Below, piece by piece: positions 1-5,138 of a stretch of 5,661 bases of DNA. A program made the position numbers and the translations under genes. Below the pieces are notes generated by a model. It was not told the origin of the DNA, made no database searches, and saw nothing but the letters and a program-made list of their open reading frames with translations. Every line of letters begins with the position of its first letter. Positions within the stretch are counted from its first letter, which is position 1. The stretch lies in assembly GCA_945872195.1 (NCBI GenBank), contig CAMBZO010000192.1, positions 1 through 5,661 of the forward strand. Reading direction: 5' to 3'. Source of the DNA: Akkermansia muciniphila (lineage in GTDB: Bacteria; Verrucomicrobiota; Verrucomicrobiia; Limisphaerales; SXTU01).

Positions 1-455
1 CGTATTGCGGCGTGGGTTTCTTCGCGCTGGAGCTGGCGGACTTGGTGGAATCCTTCGTCGGCGTGGAATACGACGGCCTCGCCATCAAGGCCGCGAAGGC
101 CAACATGGCGCAGCGCGGCGTGACGAACGGGCAGTTCGTCAGCGGTCCGGCGGAGGATTATCTCGGCGGCCTGCTCGCGCGGCATCCCGGTGTGCCGACG
201 ACGTTGGTGATTGATCCGCCGCGCACGGGCGTCCCGCCGGACGCATTGCAACGCATCCGCCGCGCGCGACCGCATCAGGTCATTTACGTCTCGTGCCACC
301 CGGCGACGCTCGCGCGCGACTTGCAAATCCTCTGCGCCGACGGTGCCTACACGCTGGCGAAGGTGACGCCGCACGACATGTTCCCGCAGACCCAGCACGT
401 CGAGTGCGTGGCGGACCTGCGGGCGGGACAGGAAGCCGTGGGGCGGGTGAATTAA
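1..455 (+). CDS. RNA (uracil-5-)-methyltransferase, TrmA/RlmD family, C-terminal part
   Basis: The enzyme would use S-adenosylmethionine to methylate C5 of a uracil in rRNA or tRNA in the cytoplasm. The gene is cut by the left edge; the first complete codon is at base 3, and about 150 residues remain, covering only the catalytic Rossmann domain. Seen in order: the SAM-binding motif YCGVGFFALEL at the very start; VGVEYD, whose acidic residues would hold the SAM ribose; DPPRTG (Asp codon 213-215); YVSCHPATLARDL with the expected catalytic Cys at 294-296; and DMFPQTQHVE with the expected general-base Glu at 402-404. Cys and Glu lie 36 residues apart, close to the spacing known in TrmA. One oddity is SCHP where the family usually has SCNP. 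The missing N-terminal half (TRAM domain, iron-sulfur cysteines) is needed to tell RlmD from RlmC, TrmA or a generic paralogue, so no symbol is given. The family call is strong; the substrate is unknown. Confidence 0.88.
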   Translation, partial: YCGVGFFALELADLVESFVGVEYDGLAIKAAKANMAQRGVTNGQFVSGPAEDYLGGLLARHPGVPTTLVIDPPRTGVPPDALQRIRRARPHQVIYVSCHPATLARDLQILCADGAYTLAKVTPHDMFPQTQHVECVADLRAGQEAVGRVN

Positions 456-461
456 GGCCAC

Positions 462-503
462 TCCTATCTTCCGCCGCCGCGTTTGAACCTCGGCGAAGGA
501 GGA
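462..503 (+). terminator. Imperfect hairpin after the methyltransferase gene
   Basis: The stem pairs TCCT (462-465) with AGGA (500-503), CTT (468-470) with AAG (496-498), and CGCCG (472-476) with CGGCG (491-495). A small internal loop and one bulged C interrupt it, and the loop is 477-490. It begins 6 bases after the methyltransferase stop codon, so it could end or stabilise that transcript. There is no T-run after it, so it is not a textbook intrinsic terminator. The AAGGAGG at 496-502 looks like a strong ribosome binding site but lies 48 bases before the next ATG and is part of this stem. Confidence 0.3.
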
Positions 504-515
504 TTTGGAATTGCA
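501..515 (+). promoter_or_regulatory. Possible sigma-54-like -24/-12 promoter for the prepilin gene
   Basis: A GG at 501-502 and a GC at 513-514 are separated by exactly 10 bases, the spacing that defines -24/-12 promoters. The -12 element TTGCA (511-515) matches the consensus, while the -24 side (GGATTT against GGCACG) matches only in its GG. Transcription would start near 526, giving a leader of about 25 bases before the ATG at 551. Pilin genes in several phyla are sigma-54 dependent, which makes the position plausible. With only one good half-site this may be chance. Confidence 0.22.
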
Positions 516-550
516 TCAAGCAGGGCTGCGCCTAACTTCCACCGCCACGA

Positions 551-1369
551 ATGGATGCTATGAAAGCAATGTCCCCCAGCGCCCCGCGTGCAAGCCGGTC
601 CGCCTTCACCCTCATCGAACTCCTCGTCGTCATCGCCATCATCGCGATCTTGGCGGGGATGTTGTTGCCAGCGCTCGCCAAAGCCAAAGGCAAGGCCCAT
701 CAGACATCGTGTCTCAACAACATCAAACAAGTTGGCCTCGCCTTGAATCTCTACGCGGACAACAGCGACGACAAGACACCTGCAGGAAACGACGGCGTCC
801 TCAATTTCGTCACCTCAGGCACCCCTAACTATCTGGGTTCTTTGGTGCCTTACCTTGGGGCGACTCAAGGCGTCGCCAAGCTGTTCACCTGCCCGTCCTC
901 GCCACCGATCGACCCGCAGGGCGGACCAGTTTTGGAAACCACCTCTCCAAACGTCACGAGCTACCTCGGCAATGCAGTGGTCATGGGCTACCTAACCGCC
1001 GGTGTCGTGACGGACCGACGCATCTCTCGCATCACCAATCCTTCGGCCATCGTTTACTTGCAGGAACTCTACAACCGCCGCGACATCGCCTTCCTCCGAC
1101 CCTTCCGTCAGGGAGCCAACCAATATCGATACTGGCATTTCCGTTTCCAGCCGGCTCCGGCTTTGAACTGGCTACAACTCCCGGAGAACTACACCGTCCT
1201 CCACAACAAAGGGGGCAACCTCCTTTTCGTGGACGGCCACGCCGAATATCGCAAAGGCGAAACCATGACCTCCGCCGACTTCGGCATGGTCACCGCCGCC
1301 GGCGCGATTCATCGGTGGGCCGATGACCCTGCCAACGCCACCGTTTACGTTTCCACCCTGGGAGATTGA
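551..1369 (+). CDS. Prepilin-like protein with N-terminal methylation motif and C-terminal H-X9-DG motif
   Basis: A 272-residue type IV pilin/type II pseudopilin-like protein. Residues 1-18 form a basic leader (MDAMKAMSPSAPRASRSA) that a PilD-type peptidase should cut before F19. FTLIE follows with Glu at mature position 5 (E23), then a hydrophobic helix to about residue 40. CLNNIKQVGLALNLYADNSD (about 54-73) is the conserved start of the globular domain. Near the C-terminus H218 is followed by exactly nine residues and then D228-G229 (FVDGHAEY), the H-X9-DG signature. Proteins of this design occur in dozens to hundreds of copies in Verrucomicrobiota, Planctomycetota and Lentisphaerota, and their individual roles are mostly unknown; secretion-associated pseudopilin or surface protein is the usual guess. 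ATGs at 551, 560 and 569 are all in frame, none has a good ribosome binding site, and an in-frame stop at 533-535 rules out earlier starts. The lipoprotein gene follows 7 bp downstream. Confidence 0.93.
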   Translation: MDAMKAMSPSAPRASRSAFTLIELLVVIAIIAILAGMLLPALAKAKGKAHQTSCLNNIKQVGLALNLYADNSDDKTPAGNDGVLNFVTSGTPNYLGSLVPYLGATQGVAKLFTCPSSPPIDPQGGPVLETTSPNVTSYLGNAVVMGYLTAGVVTDRRISRITNPSAIVYLQELYNRRDIAFLRPFRQGANQYRYWHFRFQPAPALNWLQLPENYTVLHNKGGNLLFVDGHAEYRKGETMTSADFGMVTAAGAIHRWADDPANATVYVSTLGD

Positions 1370-1376
1370 AATAGCC

Positions 1377-1769
1377 ATGCTTCGTTCTGCCACCGCTCTC
1401 ATTCTTTTCCTGGGCCTCCTCGCATCCTCTGGGTGCCGAAAACGGTCTCAACCTCAAGCCCTCCCGCCTCCACCCGAGGCCGCCGTTGAATCCTCAGCCG
1501 CAGCTCCGACGGCAGCACCCAACTCAGCCAATCCTGCCCCGCCTTCGACCCTGCCAATGGCGTTTCCCGGCGCGGGCGAACAATCCCCTGTCAACTCCCC
1601 ACTCACCGGCGCCGTCGCCCGCTTCCACGACAAGTTCCGCCGCTTCCCCCGCGACTGGAACGAGCTGGTCACCACCGGCTTCATCGTGGCGATCCCGCAG
1701 CCCGCTCCCGGCAAACGCTTCATGATAGACCCGGCCACCCGCATCGTCGTCGAGTTGCCCAGCAAGTGA
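1377..1769 (+). CDS. Small secreted lipoprotein, hypothetical
   Basis: A 130-residue protein starting MLRSATALILFLGLLASSGC. This is a lipoprotein-type signal peptide with a basic residue, a hydrophobic core and Cys20 as the presumed lipidated residue. The lipobox SSGC is imperfect, with Ser instead of Leu/Val at -3. A Pro/Ala/Ser-rich, probably disordered linker runs to about residue 75. A compact C-terminal segment follows with FRRFPRDWNELVTTGFI, PQPAPGKRF and IDPATRIVVEL, a pattern I recognise from small hypothetical proteins of Verrucomicrobiota but cannot assign a function. The ATG at 1377 is chosen over the upstream in-frame GTG (1323) because it places the signal peptide at the N-terminus and has GGGAG 12 bases before it. 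The gene is 7 bp behind the prepilin gene on the same strand, so the two are probably co-transcribed and may act together at the envelope. Confidence 0.8.
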   Translation: MLRSATALILFLGLLASSGCRKRSQPQALPPPPEAAVESSAAAPTAAPNSANPAPPSTLPMAFPGAGEQSPVNSPLTGAVARFHDKFRRFPRDWNELVTTGFIVAIPQPAPGKRFMIDPATRIVVELPSK

Positions 1770-1808
1770 CTGCGCGGTGGAACTACGTCCTGCTCCGTCC
1801 GCGAACTG

Positions 1809-1836
1809 TAGTCGGCCTCGAGTTGTGGCCCGACTA
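1809..1836 (+). terminator. Hairpin after the prepilin-lipoprotein unit
   Basis: TAGTCGGCC (1809-1817) pairs with GGCCCGACTA (1827-1836), leaving one bulged base and a 9-base loop. It lies 40 bases after the lipoprotein stop codon. The downstream sequence is AT-rich (ATTACTAATCACTTT) but has no continuous T-run. A transcription terminator for the two-gene unit is the simplest reading; a dispersed palindromic repeat is the alternative. Confidence 0.42.
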
Positions 1837-1853
1837 ATTACTAATCACTTTCC
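1833..1853 (+). repeat. Short heptamer tandem repeat
   Basis: ACTAATT (1833-1839) is followed directly by ACTAATC (1840-1846), and a third, more diverged unit beginning ACT fills 1847-1853. It overlaps the right arm of the hairpin before it and ends just before the ATG at 1856. At three units, chance is possible. Confidence 0.35.
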
Positions 1854-1922
1854 CCATGCGCGCGCTCACACGCCGCCACCGTCCTTATCGAGGCCGAATC
1901 CTTCGCCACCCCCGGCGGCTGG
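1845..1922 (+). pseudogene. Decayed 5' end of a secreted FAD-dependent oxidoreductase-type gene
   Basis: Read in the same frame as the following golvesin-domain ORF, this stretch encodes HAATVLIEAESF and then TPGGW. I recognise this as the sequence just after the signal peptide in large secreted FAD-dependent oxidoreductases (often labelled xanthan lyase) of Verrucomicrobiota and Planctomycetota. The frame has a stop at 1842-1844 and no ATG, GTG or TTG start before 1923. The only ATG nearby (1856, encoding MRAL) is in another frame. It looks like the true start codon, with the hydrophobic core of the signal peptide deleted between it and the HAATV segment, shifting the frame. This is inference from remembered family sequence. 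Confidence 0.5.
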
Positions 1923-2315
1923 GTGCTCGACACCCAGTTCATCGAGACGCTGGGGTCGCCCTACCTCAACCCGTCGCTCCAGCCCTACGTCGCCACCAGC
2001 TACCGCTACCGGGGCGCGAAGGAAGACGGCGCGGCGCGCTACGAGTTCAAGGTGGAAAAGGCCGGCGACTACGAAGTCCGCGTCAGCTACAGCCCGCACG
2101 AGAACCGCGCCACCAACACCCGCGTCCTCATCGAGAGCGCCGACGGCGTGAAGGAAGTCACCATCAACCAGCGTACCAAGCCCCCGCTCCCGCAGAACTT
2201 CATCAGCCTTGGCGTGTTCAAGTTCGGCCCCGGCAAACCCGGCGTCGTCACGATTGGCGGCAAGCCCGCCGACGGCAACGTCCACGCCGACGCCGTGCAG
2301 TTGCTGCCGAAGTGA
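1923..2315 (+). CDS. Golvesin C-terminal-like domain ORF, probable remnant of a larger protein
   Basis: An open frame of 130 residues from a GTG at 1923. Residues about 22-130 form a beta-rich golvesin/xanthan-lyase-type accessory domain: YVATSYRYRG, ARYEFKVEKAGDYEVRVSYS, the hallmark PHENRATN (58-65), NQR (82-84), SLGVFKF (95-101) and HADAVQLLP (121-129). This domain normally sits at the C-terminus of large secreted enzymes and is presumed to bind carbohydrate. The first 15 residues (VLDTQFIETLGSPYL) instead resemble the N-terminus of those same enzymes and should be followed by LAHGL and several hundred residues of FAD-binding catalytic core. Here they run straight into the C-terminal domain, with the frame kept. 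The GTG lies inside this conserved motif, has no good ribosome binding site and would leave no signal peptide, so expression as a functional protein is doubtful. I consider it a pseudogene remnant, but the domain itself is undamaged. Confidence 0.6.
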   Translation: MLDTQFIETLGSPYLNPSLQPYVATSYRYRGAKEDGAARYEFKVEKAGDYEVRVSYSPHENRATNTRVLIESADGVKEVTINQRTKPPLPQNFISLGVFKFGPGKPGVVTIGGKPADGNVHADAVQLLPK

Positions 2316-2340
2316 AGCGAGGCGGCAGGTTCAGGGCGGG

Positions 2341-2370
2341 AGAGCAAGACTAGGATCAGGATTACGAGCA
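2341..2370 (+). repeat. Degenerate hexamer tandem repeat between convergent genes
   Basis: Five consecutive 6-base units all fit the pattern NGANYA, for example GGATCA and GGATTA, with phase kept over 30 bases. It lies in the 97-bp gap between the tail of the golvesin-domain ORF and the tail of the sugar transferase gene. A short GGGCGG (2334-2339) and CCGCCC (2378-2383) flank it and could pair, putting the repeat in a loop. The rest of the gap shows no gene or clear terminator. Confidence 0.4.
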
Positions 2371-2412
2371 GGAGAGACCGCCCCCACGACCCCATCCGCC
2401 AGACCCTACCCC

Positions 2413-3801
2413 CTACTTCGCCCCCGCACCCGTCAGCACGACCGGGATCGTCTTCAGCAGGATTTTCACGTCCAGCCACAGCGACCAGTTATCAATGTAT
2501 TCCAAGTCCAGCCGCACCCATTCCTTGAAACTCTTCACGTCGTTGCGCCCGCTGATTTGCCACAGACACGTCAGCCCCGGCTTCACGCTCAGGCGACGCC
2601 GATGTGCCGGGTCGTTGATGCGGCGAATCTCATCCACCGGCAGCGGGCGCGGCCCGACCAAGCTCATCTCGAAGCGCAGCACGTTCCAAAGCTGCGGCAG
2701 CTCATCAATGCTCCACTTGCGCAGGAACCGCCCCGGAGCCGTCACGCGCGGGTCGTTCGTTACCTTGAAGACCGGGCCGTCCATCTCGTTGAAGGCCGCC
2801 AGTTCGGCCTGCAACTGCTCCGCGTCCGACACCATCGTGCGGAACTTTAACATCGTGAAGGGACGTCCGTTCAACCCGCTGCGCTGCTGCCGGAAGAGCA
2901 CTGGCCCCGACGAGGTCAGCTTCACCGCGAGTGCCGCGAACAGCAGCAACGGCGACACGAAGACCAGCAGCGCGAGCGCGCCGGCGAAGTCCAGCAACTG
3001 CTTCCCCACGCCCTGCCAGCTCGCCTCCGGCGCGGAGCGGAACACCACCGTGGGCCGCCCGAGGAAGTCGTCCACGCTCGTCTGCGAGATGCGGGTCTTG
3101 AAGAAATCCGCCAGCAGCCACACCTCCACGCCCTCCAGCTCGCACAGCTCGATGACCTTCTCCACCTGCTCGAAGTAGGTGTGCCGCGCGCTGAGAATGA
3201 CGCCGTTGGCCGACCGCTCATGCAGCAGTTCGATGAGGCGGGCCGAGGAAGTCTGATTCAAGTCCAGTTGCGCCAGCACCTCCACCGCGCCCTTGGCCTT
3301 TGCCTCCAAGTCCCGCGCCAGCTCCGCCGTGTCCGCGGGCGTGCCGATGAGCACCAACCGCCGCCGCATCTGCTCCTGACCGAGCTTCGAGAGCAGCCAG
3401 CGCCGCTGCAATTCCTCCTTCGCCATCACCAGCGCAAAGCTGAAACCGCCGAAGAGGAAGATGACCGAGCGCGCCAGTTCCTGCTTGCGGAGGAATAGCA
3501 CCGTCACCACGCCAAACATCGCGATGGTCACCGCGTGCGAGAGCACCCAAGCCGTCTCCCGCCGCGAGAAGAGCAACGGGCGATTGTAGAAACCCAGCGC
3601 CCGTAACAGCAGCATCGCCGCCGGGATGATCAGCAGATAAAGCCAAACGTATTCCTCGAACGGCTGGATGTCCGGCAACGCCGGCGTGAGCGAGATCACG
3701 ACTTGACGCGCCAAGTGCGCGAGCCAGAACGCAACGCCGAACAGCGCGGCATCCAGCCCCTGCTGGATCATCGCCCGAATTTGTCGTTGTCGCCTGAGCA
3801 T
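2413..3801 (-). CDS. Undecaprenyl-phosphate sugar phosphotransferase, WbaP/CpsE-type, full length
   Basis: A 462-residue polyprenyl-phosphate hexose-1-phosphate transferase that would move a sugar phosphate from a UDP-sugar to the lipid carrier at the inner membrane, the first step of exopolysaccharide, capsule or O-antigen synthesis. Seen: four hydrophobic segments at about 13-35, 50-70, 85-104 and 112-127; a Rossmann-like central domain (about 145-255, starting RRRLVLIGTP); a hydrophobic segment at 268-295 with Pro284, as in the re-entrant membrane helix of this superfamily; then the catalytic domain with KFRTM (319-323), WSIDELPQLWN holding the expected Asp366-Glu367 catalytic pair, GPRPL (383-387), and KPGLTCLWQISGRN (407-420). 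The C-terminal LDLEYIDNWSLWLDVKILLK is typical. All key residues are present and the length is normal for the family. AGGA lies 7 bases before the ATG, and the SGNH gene ends 15 bp upstream, so they are likely one operon. The sugar cannot be predicted from this sequence. Confidence 0.95.
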   Translation of the reverse strand: MLRRQRQIRAMIQQGLDAALFGVAFWLAHLARQVVISLTPALPDIQPFEEYVWLYLLIIPAAMLLLRALGFYNRPLLFSRRETAWVLSHAVTIAMFGVVTVLFLRKQELARSVIFLFGGFSFALVMAKEELQRRWLLSKLGQEQMRRRLVLIGTPADTAELARDLEAKAKGAVEVLAQLDLNQTSSARLIELLHERSANGVILSARHTYFEQVEKVIELCELEGVEVWLLADFFKTRISQTSVDDFLGRPTVVFRSAPEASWQGVGKQLLDFAGALALLVFVSPLLLFAALAVKLTSSGPVLFRQQRSGLNGRPFTMLKFRTMVSDAEQLQAELAAFNEMDGPVFKVTNDPRVTAPGRFLRKWSIDELPQLWNVLRFEMSLVGPRPLPVDEIRRINDPAHRRRLSVKPGLTCLWQISGRNDVKSFKEWVRLDLEYIDNWSLWLDVKILLKTIPVVLTGAGAK

Positions 3802-3816
3802 ATCTCGATCCTGTTC

Positions 3817-4995
3817 TTATCGCGCCCCGCCGCTGCCCGGCAACCCCAGCTTCGCCTCCGCACGCCACGCGAGTAGCCGCTGCCCCGCCGCCACACCCAG
3901 CAAGGCGTGCGTGAATTCCGTAATGTGCCGCTGGCCGTGCGCTACATGAAGTCCCGCGATTCCCGCATACGCTTGCAACAACGGCTCGTAATCTAGCACG
4001 CCGTCGCAATGCTGCTGCGCCGCCGCGCGGGCCGCCGGGTTCAACGAGGCGCGAGCCACCACCCGCTCATCCGTCTGCGGCAGGTCGAGCACGAGCGACT
4101 TGATCCCCTGTGACCGGCAGTAGCTTCCGAACCGCGCCAACAGCGCCGCCGTCAGCTGAGTCTCGTGCTCATCCGCCGCCCGCGTGGCGACGGCACTCTC
4201 CACCGGAATCGCCGCGCGCGCGCTGGCCGCCAGCCGAGCTTTCTGGTGCTCCCACACAAGATTGAACACATGAGCATAGGCATAGGAATGTTCGCCGAGC
4301 CACCTGGCTCCCGGGACGGAGTAGAGCTTGTCCTGCAAGCTCACGCCGGGCAGGTGCTCGCGTTTGACCACCTTGAGCGAACCGTCGGCTTCGAGCTGGA
4401 AAAGACCCGCCTTGAGATTGTCCTCGTAGTCGTTGGCGAAGAAGCCCAGCACGACCGCGTCGGGTTGCCACTTCACTCCCTCGCTCTCCAGGTATGCCAC
4501 CTGCTCCGCCGTGCCGAAGCCCGACACACCCGCGTTGATGACCTCCGCGCGCAGGCCGTGCGCGATGAGAAAGCGCTCCAGCACCGCCGCAAAAGTGTGC
4601 TCCTGCCGCACCTCGTAGCCCTGCGTGTGCGAATCCCCGAGACAGAGCACGCGAAAGACGCCCGACGGCTTCGGACGGGCAAACTCGCGGTCGTTGCGCA
4701 AGCCCGTGCTGTTGATGCGAAACTCCCACTCGCCATCGCTGCTGCGATGGTGAAACCGCTCGCCCGGACGCAGCTTCCGCAGTTTGAACTCCCCGTAATC
4801 CGCACCTGTGTGGTATCGCGGGAACAGCACAATCCGGTCGCCCAAGGCCAGTTGCACGCCGACCTCCACGATCAGCGTCGCCAGTAGACACGCCCCCGTG
4901 AGCAGCGCCACCTGCGCGCCCCGCCACCGCCGTTTCTCCGGCTGCGACCGCGCGGACAAAACCGCTTCCGCCGTTGTTGGCTTCTCACCTGACAT
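3817..4995 (-). CDS. Membrane-anchored SGNH/GDSL hydrolase-like protein
   Basis: A 392-residue protein with a short basic cytoplasmic N-terminus, one transmembrane segment (about 27-50) and a presumably periplasmic domain. INSTGLRND (94-102) followed by VLCLGDSHTQGYEV gives block I with the expected nucleophile Ser122. NAGVSGFGT (154-162) is block II with Gly156, and GFFANDYEDN (184-193) is block III with Asn188. Near the C-terminus RHITEFTH (356-363) offers His357 or His363, but no clear Asp-X-X-His is present, so the catalytic dyad is uncertain. Proteins of this layout occur beside exopolysaccharide genes, where relatives remove or transfer acyl groups on glycans. Together with the sugar transferase gene 15 bp downstream this suggests glycan acyl modification, which is inference. 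The ATG at 4995 is the only Met in the protein and has GAGAGGG (AGGG 8 bases before it) as ribosome binding site. It lies 143 bp after the helicase gene. Confidence 0.82.
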   Translation of the reverse strand: MSGEKPTTAEAVLSARSQPEKRRWRGAQVALLTGACLLATLIVEVGVQLALGDRIVLFPRYHTGADYGEFKLRKLRPGERFHHRSSDGEWEFRINSTGLRNDREFARPKPSGVFRVLCLGDSHTQGYEVRQEHTFAAVLERFLIAHGLRAEVINAGVSGFGTAEQVAYLESEGVKWQPDAVVLGFFANDYEDNLKAGLFQLEADGSLKVVKREHLPGVSLQDKLYSVPGARWLGEHSYAYAHVFNLVWEHQKARLAASARAAIPVESAVATRAADEHETQLTAALLARFGSYCRSQGIKSLVLDLPQTDERVVARASLNPAARAAAQQHCDGVLDYEPLLQAYAGIAGLHVAHGQRHITEFTHALLGVAAGQRLLAWRAEAKLGLPGSGGAR

Positions 4996-5054
4996 TCGTC
5001 ATACCCTCTCACGATCACGCTTCACGGTAAATACGGCTTTTCCCCGCCAGCCTC

Positions 5055-5135
5055 GTAGCCGTGTAAGGAGGCGGAATCACCCTTTCAACTTTCAGCTCTC
5101 AACCGCTCCTTCCGCCTCCTCACATCGGCGGCTAC
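5055..5135. repeat. Large imperfect inverted repeat between helicase and SGNH genes
   Basis: The left arm 5055-5076 (GTAGCCGTGT then AAGGAGGCGGAA) matches the reverse complement of the right arm 5110-5135 at 21 of 22 positions, apart from a 4-base insertion (CCGA) in the right arm. The 33-base loop (5077-5109) carries a heptamer repeat. The right arm begins 3 bases after the helicase stop codon. No T-run follows on the minus strand, so it is not a standard terminator, although it could block exonucleases or stop transcription. The motif looks like a dispersed palindromic repeat unit present in two facing copies. Confidence 0.7.
5083..5103 (-). repeat. Three-unit heptamer tandem repeat in the loop of the inverted repeat
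   Basis: TTTCAAC (5083-5089) is followed by TTTCAGC (5090-5096) and by a third unit (5097-5103) that differs from the first at one base. Each neighbouring unit differs by one or two substitutions and the 7-base phase is kept. This resembles the short tandemly repeated heptamers known from cyanobacterial intergenic DNA. Confidence 0.55.
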
Positions 5136-5138
5136 CGC

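Noticed and set aside
505..828. 107-residue ORF from TTG 505, close to the AAGGAGG at 496-502
   Set aside because: It overlaps the prepilin gene in another frame, carries the shadow of its coding sequence, and the AAGGAGG forms part of a hairpin.
1323..1376. Upstream GTG start extending the lipoprotein by 18 residues
   Set aside because: It would bury the signal peptide inside the protein and overlap the end of the prepilin gene; ATG 1377 puts the signal peptide at the N-terminus.
1856..2353. 165-residue ORF starting with the only ATG near the golvesin-domain region
   Set aside because: Its product is an Arg/Pro-rich out-of-frame translation; the recognisable protein lies in the other frame (1845-2315). 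Only the ATG itself may be a relic of the original start.
2334..2383. GGGCGG/CCGCCC pair as a terminator between convergent genes
   Set aside because: Only 6 bp of stem with a 38-base loop and no T-run; kept only as context for the hexamer repeat.
2209..3178. Plus-strand ORFs of 213 and 227 residues opposite the sugar transferase
   Set aside because: Their composition is rich in Ser, Arg and Pro as expected for antisense frames of GC-rich genes, and the minus-strand gene has intact catalytic motifs throughout.
3218..4009. 263-residue minus-strand ORF overlapping both glycan genes in another frame
   Set aside because: It is Ala/Gly/Arg-rich, spans the junction of two supported genes and contains no family motif.
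4165..4887. 240-residue plus-strand ORF opposite the SGNH gene
   Set aside because: It is the antisense of a well-supported gene in GC-rich DNA, with no recognisable domain and no ribosome binding site that I can see.
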